Shown here one piece after another: positions 33,831 through 46,780 of a stretch of 64,000 bases of DNA. The translations under genes were made by a program, and so were the position numbers. Under the pieces are notes generated by a model that did not search any database, was not told the origin of the DNA, and was given only the letters and a program-made list of their open reading frames with translations. The stretch's first letter is position 1. Every line of letters starts with the position of its first letter. The DNA is taken from assembly GCF_947242115.1 (NCBI RefSeq), contig NC_074716.1:13079365-13143364 (forward strand), in the 5' to 3' direction. This DNA comes from Biomphalaria glabrata (taxonomy: Eukaryota; Mollusca; Gastropoda; Planorbidae).

Positions 33831-36390
33831 ACCATAATTTATCTTTTTGTCATTCTTGAAAGTTTTTTTTTTTTTTTTTTTTACTTTAATTTCAGCTCAT
33901 TTGGGATGGATCACTTTTGGATCACTTTAATGTTAGGCTGTTTAAAAAAAGAAAAAGAATTATTAAATGGCAATATTGAAGGTTTTTTTTTTTGAACATC
34001 TACATTTATATAGAGGTTGTCATGAGATTTTTTAGTCTTAAGAGAAAAAAAATAATTTTAAAACCTGCTCCTACTATTGACTGCCAAACTAGTGATGAAT
34101 TTAAATGCTTTTAAAATCTTTTTGAGAATAGTGGTGAATGATTTCATGAACTTATTAAACCAAAGTACAGGCTGAACAGTTACTATGCTCTACAAAAAAA
34201 AATATTGAAATGTAAGATGCATTTATGGCAAAGTTGTCCTCAAAGTGAAGGCAAACTAAGGTTGGGCACTGAATTTTGTCTATACATGTACTGTAGTGAT
34301 TCTCAATAGAAGATAAAATGTTTTACTCGTATCTCAAATTTTGAATCATTGGTAATATCATGTTTCTTGATTAGAGTAATATTCTAACATGAATTTATAA
34401 CTACAATTGGCATGACATGGCCTGAATTGTGCTGATGTGTCTGAAATCCAATCATAACTACAGTAAAAATACTTTTTTTCTGCCCCTTGAAAAAGAAATT
34501 GACTTGCTTTGTCCCCCACTCCATTTTTGTCAGGACAGTGTGCTCCCTAGGGGTACAGGCTCTACAGTGTAGTGAGCATAATAACTTTAATTTCTGAAAG
34601 GAGCACATGAAACATTACAAAAAGTAATCTAAAATAATGCAGTTTTTGAAGAGAGGAGGATGTAGGGGTAATAATATAACATTTAGCCTTAGGGTTTATT
34701 CAACATTCTTGTTCTTAAAAGCTGAAGAATGTGGATGGTCTCTACTTAAATTTATGCTTTAAACAAATTTACAAAGATAGTTTATATAGAAACACTCAAA
34801 ATCTGCTCCTGTAGTGGTCGTCTCCAGCAGCTAAAAAAGAAAGAATATCCGAAACTATGAACTCCAAACTATTAACAACTAAAACCCTATCTCTGTCTTT
34901 ACAATTAAAAGAGATGTGCTAGTGTCGGAAGTGTTGCTGATACTGTTATATTGTTAATTCGACTAATGGCGATAACACAGGATACAGATTTGTTAATGTC
35001 ATTATTATTACATCGTTTAATATTCATATGTGTTCAATGAACAAATAATTATGAAGATATAATTAAATGTGAACCTGGCCAAACTGGTGTTATTGAATGA
35101 TTAGCTAATGATCTAATTCTAATTATCTCTCATTCAAAGCTTAAAAAAAATAGTATACGCTTTTCCTTTTTGTTTAGTGCTACTCTTCGGCAGTTGTATG
35201 TTGCATTTCATGTGTATAATATGAAATAATACTTGTTTAAATTTTATTCCACTTATATTCATACTAAATAGATTTGTTTGTAAAATGTTTGTTTTACATG
35301 TTTCGGATGTTTCTTCAGATTTGAAGATAATTTACTTCCTAGTCTAAACCTCCCACAGGACGACAAGGGATGGCAGTGGGCAGGGTATGAACCTGGGACC
35401 ATCAAAAAGTCCGAATAGCAGTCCAACACGCATACCGGTACCACACGACCAGGCAACCATCCATTTTTCTCTTTAAAATTTTTTTTTCTGTATGTAAATC
35501 TATGGCCTCCTTCAGTTGTGAAGCAACTATGAATCATCTCATTTTAATATAGGTGAATAGTATGCCAGAAATAAATTAATTTAGCAATACAATTAATTTT
35601 TTTTTTTTCACAATAAATTAAAAGCCATTTGCATAAATCTGTTACAATTATGTACAATGGCCACCTCCCTTACTAAATAGTCTCCTGTGTTTTAAATAAT
35701 AGTGAATTATTGTAAAAATGGTGTAGTTGTGTTTATATATTTTCTCCTTAAAAAACTCCCTAAAATTTTGTCATTTAAAAGTGTTACTTACCCTGCTCAC
35801 TAAATTGTCATTTAAAAGTGTTACTTACCCTGCTCACTAAATAGTTTATTAACAGTAAACAGTTTTTTTAAGAAAAAACTGCTAGCATAGTTGATTTTAA
35901 AAATTAAATATTTCGCTTTAAGAAAAGAAAAAAGTAGCTGTTGCATCAGAACTTAGAATTTTGATCCAAGAAATGAAAATGGGAGAAAAAACATGCTTAA
36001 ACGTTTTACCAGACAGTGGGAGTTGATATAAGCTTTGCAAATATAAGTTGGTAGAGTTGAGTAGAGTATTATAACATAAACTTTCTTGTAATTTGTGTAT
36101 GTGTTTCATGTGTGAATGTTGTTTGTATTTGCATCTATATTGTTATTGTACAGTACAGCTCAGGTTGTCAATTATAGTCAAACTGAATTTCCATTTGATT
36201 GGATCAAAACTATCTTATCTTATATGGATGACAGCTTGTCCATTTTTAGTTTATTCAGCAAATATAAAATTGGATTTTTATAGCCTTTTTAGTTTTTTAG
36301 ATCTAAAATATGACAAAGAATGGCTAATTGACAAAATATGCATCAGGTGTATAAGTAAATTAAACAAAAAGCAAAAAAAAATTTAGATTA
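33831..36390. other. Intergenic region between convergent importin alpha and EEF1AKMT1
   Basis: No gene found. It contains a family C SINE (35272-35463), poly-T runs, a short direct duplication at about 35767-35843 (unit of 39 bp starting TTGTCATTTAAAAGTGTTAC) and, at 36250-36255 on the minus strand, an AATAAA that could end EEF1AKMT1 transcripts about 140 bases after its stop. Confidence 0.65.
35272..35463 (-). mobile_element. tRNA-derived SINE (family C), minus strand
   Basis: Runs from the GGATGGTTGCCTGGTCGTGT head at the right to the ACATGTTTCGGATGTTTC tail at the left, ending in TTTGTTTGTAAAATG. Near full length; slightly more diverged than the copy at 24591. Confidence 0.88.
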
Positions 36391-38755
36391 TCATGTATTT
36401 AATAAAACACTATCATAATTCACATAACATGAAAATTGATTTTGTAATCCATTAGCATGTCTAGGCTCAAACTTGCAGGGAACAGCCTTTAGTAGTCTCT
36501 TTGCTAAGTCAGCCATCACAAACCCTAAAAGGAAAAAATACAACATTTAAGATAAACTTTAAACTATGTATATGTTATAGGCCTATATATTGAAAAAAAA
36601 ACAACATCAAACCTGAACACTAATCTAGTGGCTGATCAGACTTTAATTTAGATAGGAAAAGTTATAGTGTTAAACTGGTTTATGTTGTTTAAATTGAAAA
36701 AAAAAAAAAGTAAAATAATATAAAGCTGTGTAATGGTATAAATTTAGTATCATTACTCATAACAAGCAGACAGCCTACCTGTGCATAGTATCAGCTTATC
36801 CTTAGCCAGAAACTTGATCGTGATTGCTGTTTTACACAGGCATTCTTCTGATAGAAATGGAGGATCTGCTATGACCAGATCAAACTGATTTTGAAGAGCT
36901 GCATCCACCCTGAGTGGCTCATTGTAATCATAGAAAATGAAATCTTCCCCATACACTTGAAATCGTGTGTCATACTCTAAACATTTGACATCAACTGAGT
37001 CCCCTTTGAGCTCACGAAGCTTCTTGTAAACTGTTGGGGAACTCAGGCAAGCTATTCTGTGAGAGAAAATTTACAAGTTAAGACATAAATAAAATGACCA
37101 GCCATATTTTCAAAAGGCATTATCAACAGTTAGCTACAGAAAGTGTGTGAAACTGTGAATCAGAAGCAGGAGGACAGCCACAGCTGATGATATCTGATAT
37201 ATATATATATATATGACAGAAAAGTTCACTTGGTTACTACGCTGAAGTACATAGAGAAGAAGCCCATAATTTGGCTTGTCAGAAGATCTTAACAATATGG
37301 AACAGTTAATAAATAATATTCACATTAAAATTAAGGGCAAAACATATCAACATGCCTTTCCCAAGCACTCACTAGTTCTGTACCATTCACCAATTGGACA
37401 TTTTTTTATTTTTTTTAAAATAATGTACTATTATTTATGCCTTCAATTGTCAAAGTATAACTTGAGAACTTAGTATGTTTAAAAAAAAAGTATCAGAAAA
37501 AACAAGATATTTACCTCCCTTTATCTCCCACTATAGAGAGTGCCTCTTTAGCTAGTGTTTCTGCAGTTTTATTATCATACCAGAACTGGCTAAGTTGCTA
37601 AATTAAGAATAAAATAAATACTAACAATAAATACTTTTAAAAATATTATATATGAACACTAAAATGAATACAATATCATATATATGTTAATAGGATAATT
37701 ATTCTTTTAAATTATAAATGATTGATAATTGAAACTATAGTTACTACTGAAAATACAAGTCACTAAAATCCTGTATTGAGGTAAATTTGATATTCATCCA
37801 CAGTCGGCTGGATAAACCCAGCTCTCTGATTAGCATGACCCTGAAAAGACTTTTGTCAAGTAGGTCTCCTATAGTTGAGCTTTTGAGTCTTACAATTAAC
37901 TTTATGCATGCCTCATTTCCATAACAAGAAGAAATATATACAGTTTGAAACTTATTGTACAGACTTCCAGAAAGAACACAATTTTAAAGATTAGACTAAT
38001 GAATTTTTTTTAACACATAAAAAGACTGATTCACCATCTATAACATTATTGTTTAAAACAGAAAGATCTATAGTTCCTTATGATAGAATGTTTAAACCTT
38101 ATAATCTACTTCAAAAGTTTGCCTAAATAAAGGTCTATTTCATTACTTAGAGGAAAGAAAGCAATCACAACTACATCTTATTTGACCAGATATTATTTAA
38201 AAGCCACATTTCCATAAAAAGGTTGAGCAGTGACCATGTATGCAGAAGGACACATGTTATTGTAATCTCAAAAAGTGTGTTAAGCCAACTTAAGAAGTGA
38301 ATTAACTTAGCTCAGTCATTACAAGTGCATGCCAAAAATGTTTTTGAAAAATACTTATAGTAAAATATTAGCAAAATTTAATTTTAAAAAAGGTATACAG
38401 GACACAGAAAATTTTAAAAGTTTTATTCAAATTATTGAAAATCTAGGAAAAACTCTTTCATAAACCACTTTAATTCAATAAGGACATAGATGGAAAAAAA
38501 AAAAAAAATCCCAATGAAGCAGAGTATGAATTATTTGGATTCTACTATAGAGAACTTTGCTTTTCTCTTATATAGAATCAAATTGGCTTTGTTGCTAAAA
38601 TAATTTACCCAGTCTTCTTGTGGCTGAAACTCTTCAATGTTTCCTGATAGTGCCAAATTAAATTTCTCCTCTTGCTCCTGTTTCTCTTTGTAAAATTGTT
38701 GTAGAGCAGCCAAAGCATGACTGGAGAGTTGTGGTTCTTCATCAGATTCAGACAT
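36391..38755 (-). CDS. EEF1AKMT1: EEF1A lysine methyltransferase 1, 4 exons, complete (213 aa)
   Basis: Exons at 38609-38755, 37515-37597, 36779-37056 and 36391-36524, all GT/AG and in phase. The product matches human EEF1AKMT1 (N6AMT2; 214 aa) end to end: [84 protein letters not shown] and [10 protein letters not shown]. The enzyme uses S-adenosylmethionine to methylate a lysine of the translation factor eEF1A in the cytosol. The DPPF motif is the catalytic-loop motif of this seven-beta-strand family and is intact. Odd: the last residues differ from human, ending VLLNT. The gene converges on importin alpha with a 3.1-kb gap. Confidence 0.96.
37598..38608 (-). other. EEF1AKMT1: EEF1AKMT1 intron 1
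   Basis: AT-rich, 1.0 kb. Nothing recognised. Confidence 0.6.
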
Positions 38756-38971
38756 CCTTGTTATCTCAAACCAAAATCACTACTTTTAAGCCTCAGTTAC
38801 AAAGTAGTGCAGACTGTAAATGAGATTTAAAAAAAAAAATTAATTTGCACTGAAAGTAGGCAAATAATTACAAATAAAATTTGCTAAAAGAGCTATTCTT
38901 ACAAAATCTGGCAGTGGACTTTTTAAGTTTTAGATTTTTCTTTAGAAATGAAGATTATTATTATTAAATTA

Positions 38972-39155
38972 TTATTACTCCTTCTTCCCTAGTGCTATTA
39001 GAGCATGGAATGGGTTGCCTGAGCTAGCCAGGAAAACCAGTGACTTGGCAGAATTAAAGTCATTGGTTAATATGCATGACTAAATGCATGACGCGTAGGA
39101 CGTAATCATCTTCTTTTTTGAAGTAACGTCTGTATTATATAAGATAAGAAGATAA
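38972..39155 (+). mobile_element. LINE 3' tail, plus strand, with short-repeat end
   Basis: Reads SFFPSAIRAWNGLPELARKT then SDLAELKSLVNMHD and a stop, the very end of a non-LTR reverse transcriptase ORF. It is followed by GACGCGTAGGACGTAATCAT, TTGAAGTAACGTCTGTATTA and an AGATAAGAAGATAAGA tail. The tail alone recurs at 40570-40650. It lies just upstream of EEF1AKMT1. Confidence 0.78.
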
Positions 39156-39569
39156 GATTATATCCTAACCCAAAAAGCAGGAAGAGTATGAAAGCAGGTG
39201 TAACATGACAGTAGTCTGGAGCATCTATCATATTGTAAGCAAGCTGATCATGCTGTTGCCAATGCTCCCTAGTCATTTTGCAGGAAATGAAATAAAATTA
39301 GTAGACTTAGATCTAGATGACATTTTTTTTTTCTAACCAAAAGGTACTGCTAACCTTTAATGAAACAGAACAAGAGGACTTTAGATTAGAATACCATGAA
39401 CTTTTTGGTAATCATGAAGATGAGCATCAAAAATTATTGATTCACCGAAAATTCAAAAAAATTTTTTTAAATACAATTAATAAATATAAATAGTGTTTTT
39501 AAAAGATTTGCTTGTAAAAAAGAGAACTTTTATATTTATATGACATCAACAAAAAGCATTAGCGACATC

Positions 39570-39625
39570 AAGGTTGCTCAGCACGCTGCCATTTTGTTTA
39601 CAATGATGTCACAGAGGTGTTGCCA
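39570..39625 (-). promoter_or_regulatory. Possible EEF1AKMT1 promoter elements
   Basis: On the minus strand TGTGACATCATTGT (CRE-like) is followed by AACAAAATGGCAGCGTGC (YY1-like AAAATGGC). The orientation fits a minus-strand gene and it lies about 0.8 kb upstream of the EEF1AKMT1 start codon. Motif resemblance only. Confidence 0.3.
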
Positions 39626-40077
39626 ACTTAGTATTCTGAGATTTTCTTTTGTTACACTTGCTTAAACCGGTGCTGCATGCTTGTTTGTAGGCATAAATTA
39701 TATAATTAACTATATAAACTCTTTCCTTTTTCTAACAATTATATTAATAAAGTTGCAATAACACAAATATATGCTGAACTTGTTTTATTTTGTGTTGATT
39801 TGCTTTTTTTTGTTAAGTCTATATACTTAGATCTAAATATAAGATGAATATTATATAATATGTTTTGTTCTGTTGTATTTGAGTCACTGGTAAAATAGTA
39901 ATCATGTGGCAGTTTCTAATATTTAGGTGATTTGGGCTAATATAGAGCGTGAAAGGATGACATTGTGACCCGCTTCTATTGAACCACGGATAAAAGAATC
40001 GGCAAGGCTATAAGCCATTTAAGAAGAAAGTCAAGCTGTATAGTAGCCGTGTAAAAAAAAAAACGTAGAAGGAAATC

Positions 40078-40185
40078 CAAGTCTAGTAACTAAGTAGGCT
40101 AGTAGTCGGTCGACCTGAGAGTTGTTACAAGTCTAGTAACTAAGTAGGCTAGTATAGTCTGTCGACCTGAGAGTTGTTAGAAGAT
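40078..40185. repeat. Direct duplication, about 54 bp twice
   Basis: The unit beginning CAAGTCTAGTAACTAAGTAG, continuing GCTAGTA and closing with CGACCTGAGAGTTGTTA, occurs twice in a row with few differences. No function inferred. Confidence 0.8.
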
Positions 40186-40423
40186 TTTGGAAAAGTAGCG
40201 ATGTAAAGAGAAGTGATTAGGTCACAGTAGAAGTCACGTGAGAAGCAATTCTAAAAGTCTGTATGAAGTAATTGACTAGTTTTATGTGTTGAAATAGATG
40301 TGCTCGTCTTTAATAGTAGTTAAGTATCTGGGCAACAAGCTGCTAAGAACATGTAGATTTCATTTCACATCAAGACATATTTCATTGTATATTTCATAGA
40401 CAAGATAATTCGGGTGTTCATGT

Positions 40424-41130
40424 GCGCCCGCAGGATTTTTTGAAGGGGGATGCAAGTTGCCACCTATGGCTCAAAGTCGTAGCTTCAATTCCCCCCCCCC
40501 CCCCCCCCCCCGAGCATATTAAAGAAAAGAACTGGTGCCCCCTCCCCCTATACGATATTAATTTCACTGTAAATTCATGACGCGTAGGACGTAATCATCT
40601 TTTTTGAAGTAACATCTGTATGATATAAAATAAGAAGATAAATACTTGTTTCATGCTTTTGCATCGTTTTAGGATGTAAACAAAACAGGTTGAACTGAGC
40701 ATTAGTATTGCTTGAAAAGACAGATGTTAACGAAGAAACTAACGAATCCAGATACAGACTGTAAAGCAGTGTTCTTTAATAATCCCAAAATCCAAACAAA
40801 TGTCTGTCGACTACAAATTATCAGCAGCACTAATTCATTACCTAGTTTGTCTGCCAATAGTCTCGCCTTCCTCAAGATGCCATCCCTGAAGTGTTCCTAA
40901 CCATGATCAGTTTGGTTTTTGATTATGTAATTAATGTGACTGCTGGTGTGCTTTTGAGCGGCCACTTATGCTAAGATGGACAGACTGCAACGTACAACAA
41001 GGAAACTGGTTCAAGAACAGATGAATAATTGATTACAATTAAAACACACATCAGAAGCACACGAGAAGCAGGCACTGATTACACATAAAGCAGTTTGTCT
41101 GGTTTCACTTATAGTAGGCCTAACTATTTT
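40424..41130 (+). mobile_element. Inverted copy of the element segment at 20190-20968
   Basis: Begins TGTGCGCCCGCAGGATTTTT, then GGATGCAAGTTGCCACCTAT, a poly-C run of about 21, TTTTAGGATGTAAACAAAAC and ACGAAGAAACTAACGAATCC, ending near CAGTTTGTCTGGTTTCACTT. Layout and sequence mirror 20190-20968. A LINE tail (40570-40650) interrupts it. No transposase is present. Confidence 0.75.
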
Positions 41131-41150
41131 AAAATGCACCAAACATGTTG

Positions 41151-41335
41151 TTTTGTTTGTTCGTAAAATGTTTTACATGTTTCGGATGTTCCTTCAGAGT
41201 TGAAGATAATTACTTCCTAGTCCAAACCTCCCGCAGGACGACGGGGGATGGAAGCGTGCAGGGTTTGAACCCTGGACCTTTGATAAATCTGAACGACAAT
41301 CCAGCGCTCAAACCGTACGACCAGGCAGCCATCCA
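41151..41335 (-). mobile_element. tRNA-derived SINE (family C), minus strand
   Basis: GGATGGCTGCCTGGTCGTAC head at the right, GGTTCAAACCCTGCACGCTT B-box region, GTCGTCCTGCGGGAGGTTTG and the ACATGTTTCGGATGTTCC tail. Full-length and close to the copy at 24591. Confidence 0.9.
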
Positions 41336-42319
41336 ATTCAAAGATCTTCTCAAATTGACAGCTGACTAGAATTTTTCCCCCAAGACAAAAAGAAAATAAC
41401 ATTTTATTATATTCTAGGCCTATGCTAAATATAATGATAGCAAAAAAAAAATCGTCACAACTACGTGCTACAGAATTTTGAATTGCAAGCCCATAATAAA
41501 GCGTGCATGGTCGGACATGAACTACAGTTTAGCTTATTCCAGTTTATTAAAATTATATAGCTTATCCTCATAAACTTTTTTTCAGTGAAATCACTATATG
41601 CTAAGTTGCTTCGTATCAGAAGTTAATTGATTTGAAGGTGTAAAAAACATGACAACTCTCTCGCGCGCTTAAAGATTGCACGAAACAGGAAAGGCTCGAT
41701 ATTAACTATCAAACAATTTACAGCCCAGACACCAGAACATAACATCTGGCATAGGTTTCTGTCACATACACGTTTGAGATTCAATGTGACATGGAGTGAG
41801 TTAATAGTCATTTGACTATCTCGTGCCTTATTTACGAAGAAATAATTGGTCTGTATTTGACCACGGGGTGAAAACCTCAGTTATCTTTTGGACTCCTGAG
41901 AGTAAGGAGATGTATGTATGTATTGTGTAAGAGATGCGAGATGTAATATAAATGGGTTCTAAGTGATGTATTTCCATGGCTGGAGTTGCCAAGTTTTTGT
42001 GCACTATTTTATTATCATTATTAAACGTTTTGTCTGCTGAGACGATGCTTGCTTCTAAATATATGTGTTGTGGTCAAATTACTCAGTGAACATAGTTGCA
42101 CTATGCAACAACAAAATTGATCAGGATAAAGTTATTTAATGTTTGCACAAAGAACATTCTAACAAGGCCAGAAGAGGCCCTTATGCTATACAAATAAACA
42201 TTCGCGTTATCAGCATATGTCAAAGATATGACAGTTTCGAAACAGCTTATGGACCTGATGTAATCAGAAGAAAAAGGGAACATTATTGAACCCCAACCCC
42301 CCCTGGCTACGCCTATGCC

Positions 42320-43385
42320 CAGTAGCGGCCTTAGGGGGTGGCAAGTGGGACAACCTCCACAGGCCCCGCGATTGGAGATTCCCTTGACACTGTCAGCTTC
42401 GAAAACCAGAACAGTTATCATATATACTCAATATCTTTGGAAATCTTTCCAGGCATCTTTATAATACCAAATACTATTTCTATGTAAGCTCTTAACAAGA
42501 CATAAACTTCAGCAGCACGAGGTTTCTGTACATCCCGTTAAGTGTGTGACTTTGTGGTTGGATTTAGCTCTGAGAATGTCAAATGGTAGCACAACGAATA
42601 ACGTGATGCAAGAAAAATTAGAAAAGTAAAACTGCTGTAGCGCGCAGTCTTAACAAAAATTCTAGCGATTGTACAGTACCTTTAATAAAACAACACCGCA
42701 TATAATGGGAGAACAGAGAAACATACGAACAACGGTGATAGCCGAAGTCGACTCAACCATGCAAGTACATTTTCGAATAATTAGGAACGCTGAGGCTCAC
42801 GGCCATTACATCGGCATAAGATTCAAAACGAGCATATGAACATTATGGCATCAGAAGTAAAAGGGAACATTATTGATAAAATCAAACTTGCAAAATATTT
42901 TCCCGTCATTCTTGACTACACACCTGAAGTTAGCCACAAAGAGCTGATGTCCCTTATATTGAGTTTTTTGGACGTATCCTAATGTTGACAACTTAACAGG
43001 AAAGGGTTTGTCATGGCGCTTCTTGCTGCGCTGTTGAACGTTAATCAGAACATCGCCGATTGTCATGTCCAGGCATACAAATACAATGGTGTAAACTTGA
43101 AGGGAAAGCACCAAGGAGTCCAAGCACACATTATTCGTATCAACAATCGACCTTTTGCGCTCTTCTTGCGGCGGCCATAATCTTAACCTTCAGAGTGTTT
43201 AGCAGAAATATTATTATGTAGTTTGAGGTACTATGTTTTATAGCTAAAATAAGACCTACAGCATTAGAGGCGGACGAGACATTGGCGTGATGTGATGTGG
43301 TATGGATATATAGCCTACACTTACGGCTTAGGGCCCCACATATGACACTCACCCAGGGCCCCGCGCACTGCTAAGGCCGCCTCTG
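42320..43385 (+). mobile_element. hAT transposon relic, 1.07 kb, with near-perfect 8-bp target duplication
   Basis: Flanks CCTATGCC (42312-42319) and CCCATGCC (43386-43393) differ by one base. Termini CAGTAGCGGCCTTAGG and CTAAGGCCGCCTCTG are inverted repeats. Plus-strand translation between about 42540 and 43030 gives [13 protein letters not shown], then [20 protein letters not shown] and [17 protein letters not shown], the conserved DUF4371/hAT transposase segment, with stops between pieces. Most of the transposase is deleted, so the element is dead. Confidence 0.85.
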
Positions 43386-43393
43386 CCCATGCC

Positions 43394-44940
43394 TCCAGAG
43401 TGTCGAAGTCCGACAGCCATCAACAAATGCAAGGCAGGACTATTACAGTAGGCGTACACACGCAAGTATCTTTTTTCCATAAATTGTGAGAAGTCACCTT
43501 TCAGGAGCTTCTTGTAAACCAGAAGACCACGGAAAATCTGTTATAAGTTTTAAATGGTTTCGTTTTAATAATTTACACTTAGGATTAGAGTGGGTTCTAT
43601 GACAGTGCGTGGCTCACTGCGGTCGCATAGGTTGCAGTGACCTAAGGCAGGCTCTGAAAAATATCAGCGTATGCTACTCACTGTATAATAATAAGCTTTT
43701 TTTTTTTACATAAATTAATTACCCTTTTTAACATCGTTTACTTTCAAAATAGACCACCAATAAAATACAGCAAGAGAAATAAATAAATAGAAATCGCTAT
43801 ATGACAAGCGTGAGAGACATAAAACGCTTGGGCATGTGATAGCTACATATAAATAGGCTCGAGGTTCTCAACATCGGACTCAATCAGAGTTGTGTTTACT
43901 GAGCAACTAAAAGCATTACTGAAAAGATTTTCCCTGGATACCTCCCCCCCACCCCCCTAGTGATCCTGAAAACAGATTGGACCATAGTGCTCTGAGCATG
44001 CTACAAACATGAAAAAATGCTCTTTATGAAAATAAAAACTATATGTATAATATGGAATCTAGTCTAGCAATTCATAAAAGCTATTTTTAAAAAATCTCAA
44101 TCCAGATCTTGTGTTATAAAATACGGACGTAGGTTACTTCACAAAAAATAGTATTTACTCAGAGATTTTAATAATTATAATTCAGTGACAATGAAAAGTA
44201 ACATCTATTCATCTATTTAGCACACACACAAAAATTGATTGCAATAAATCTTAAAAAAAAACAACTATGTTATTTTGTCAAACATTAATACATCTGTACG
44301 TTAATGGGTGTTTCTCATTTCTAGTTGGCAGCACTTAATCATACCAAAATTATTTTTGATAAACAAATCTGGATTTGTTTTTGGCCAGGAAGAGACAACA
44401 AGGAATGTCGCGATAAATAATTTTTGACGCTCACATTCATGATTACCAACTTTTTATTGATAGGTGAATAAATGATGGTAATAGATTTAATAGATCTATC
44501 ATTCTAACTAGATCTATAATGATTCTTTCTATGTGGACGGAAGTGTCTCTTCTAAATAGGGCCGCCATCCCCCTGCGAGATTCTTAGATATAAGATCTAA
44601 TAATCTTCTGTAATTCTGAAGGCACAACCAAAACATTTTAAAACAAACAAAAACAAACCGTGAAACATGTTGTTACAAATAATACAGATTGGTCTCCCTT
44701 GTCTAGATCTATAACCTTATTTATTTTTGTAAGCGCGAAAGCTCGTGTCTATATGCTGTCAGCTTATGTGTTTTGATGTTTATTTTCTAATTTTTGCCCT
44801 CACTATAGATTTTAGGCTAAACTTTATAGTCTAGCGGCCTAGCCGTTTATCATTATGGTGGAAATGTTAAATTCTGTCAGTAAATCAATTTCCTTTAAAT
44901 CAGATACAGATGCAAATTTTTAAAAAGAAATGAAAAGTTA
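43394..44940. other. Non-coding stretch with SINE and hAT scraps
   Basis: No gene found. Positions 43580-43660 hold one end of the hAT MITE family complete at 46245-46780 (GGTCGCATAGGTTGCAGTGA). 43850-44045 is a decayed family A SINE (GGCTCGAGGTTCTCAACA, TTGTGTTTACTGAGCAACTA). 44569-44650 is a family C scrap. Confidence 0.6.
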
Positions 44941-46244
44941 TTAGATCTAATTCTTCGGTGAACTAGCTTTTTTCTTTCTTTTAAAAAAAATACGACAGTC
45001 AATAAAAGAGCATTTAAAGACCAACTGAAGAGGTTTTTTTCGAAATTGAGATAGCGATTGATTCAGACAGTAGAAAGCATCAAAGTTAGTTCCTAAAATT
45101 TTGAGATTTTAGAAAAGCGTATTTATATTAGAAAAAGTAATTTGAAAGTGGAAAAAATAACGAGATTTGAAAATCAGCTTCAATGGCCGGAAGTGACGTC
45201 TTGTAATGGACTGAGAAAATGTAAATAAAAATAGACATGGCTGGATACGTTATTGACTTATTGATAGCGATTCAGATGATATACTTATCTAAATCTAGCT
45301 GTCAAACAATTTTAAATTATAATTATCATGGGATGCACCAAAATGCCCTGAAGATAACTCTTCTACTTTTTCAAAATATATTATAGAGCAGACTATTTAA
45401 TTAATATAATTATTAAAGATACATTATTATTTAATAGATAGGAATAGTTCAATAGGAGTCACTAGTACTACTAGTGGTACTAGACTTTACTAGACAATCA
45501 CTTATGACTAGATCTAGATAGTAGATAAGATAGTAGTAGATTCTAGATCTACTATAAATTATAATAATAAACTATACTAGTATACTAAAAGTATAAGTCT
45601 ATTATAATTTTTATTATAACAAAACTAAATGGATAGATCTATCTATGATAATGTATCTCTAGATCTAATTCTAGCTAGGGCTTCTAACACTTTTACTAGT
45701 CACTGAAGTCACTCACTAGATCTAGTTTATAATAATAATACTTGACTTTGACTTGTAGTAATACTAATAGAGTTTAATACTTATACTAGAGTAATAGTTT
45801 ATAAACTAGTAGATTTAAGTAGATCTAGACTCTAGACTACTCTAGAGTAATCTAGACTAGCCTCTGTCTATGTTAAGTCTAAGCCCAGTCGCCAACATTT
45901 TTTAATGCCAATGCTTGAATTTGTATATCTCTGTAATAGTACTAGATCTAATTGTAAGACCTAGTGAGTAGTGTCCTAGCATAAAGATTATTCATAGATA
46001 TAAATAAATATAATATTATATTAGTCAAGGACTAAACCTAAAGCCTAAGCTAAATCTATATATAGAATATATTTATAAAAGATCTAATTCTAATATAGCC
46101 CTCTACTAGCCCTTACTATACTTATTAATAAGGTTAGACTTTAGCTCTAAAAAATAATAAGTCATCATTTATATTGGTAATATTAAATACAGATCTATAC
46201 TAGAACTAAACACATGTGACATGTCTTTAAGTCTTAAACTTAAA

Positions 46245-46780
46245 CAGGGTCGGTCCTAACGATTGCGGGGCCTTATGTGAAACTGCTTGTGCAGTGCCTT
46301 GTCTGGGTGGGAATAAGGATAATAAGTGGAAATTAAGCTTTTGTATTTAAAAAAAATTCGACTTTGAATTTTATTCAATCTTTACTAAGTACAAGATTAC
46401 GATCAAATTAACTTTACTTTACGAACTTTGCAACCTATGGCATCTTAATATGCCAGTCACTATTAAAGTAAATAAAGTGTGGAAACTTCCGATTAAAGTG
46501 AAAATTTGCTTGATTATTACATTTTATTACATAAAAGCTGACAATGCCTTTTATCGCGCGTAGGATTAGCGTTTTCCATAATGAATGACACCCACAAATG
46601 ACAATTTTGTCCATTTTTCAGGAGATTTTTATGAGCTTTCATGAGATCTCCAGGTTTTATATATATATACCGGTATATATATTTGCAATTTAACAATTAC
46701 ACCTAGAATTAGCATGGGGCCTATGAAAGTGCAGGGTCCACTGCGACAGCATAGGTTGCAGTGGCTTAAGACCAGCCCTG
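46245..46780. mobile_element. hAT MITE, 536 bp, nested in the TTAA element
   Basis: Inverted termini CAGGGTCGGTCCTAA and TTAAGACCAGCCCTG. Flanks AACTTAAA and GTCTTAAA share six of eight bases, consistent with a decayed hAT target duplication. It contains a short TA palindrome around ACCGGT near 46670. A fragment of the same family is at 43580-43660. Confidence 0.7.

Noticed and set aside
34384-34608. Minus-strand 74-codon frame in the gap between the convergent genes
   Set aside because: No recognisable domain, no splice context, and composition like the surrounding non-coding DNA.
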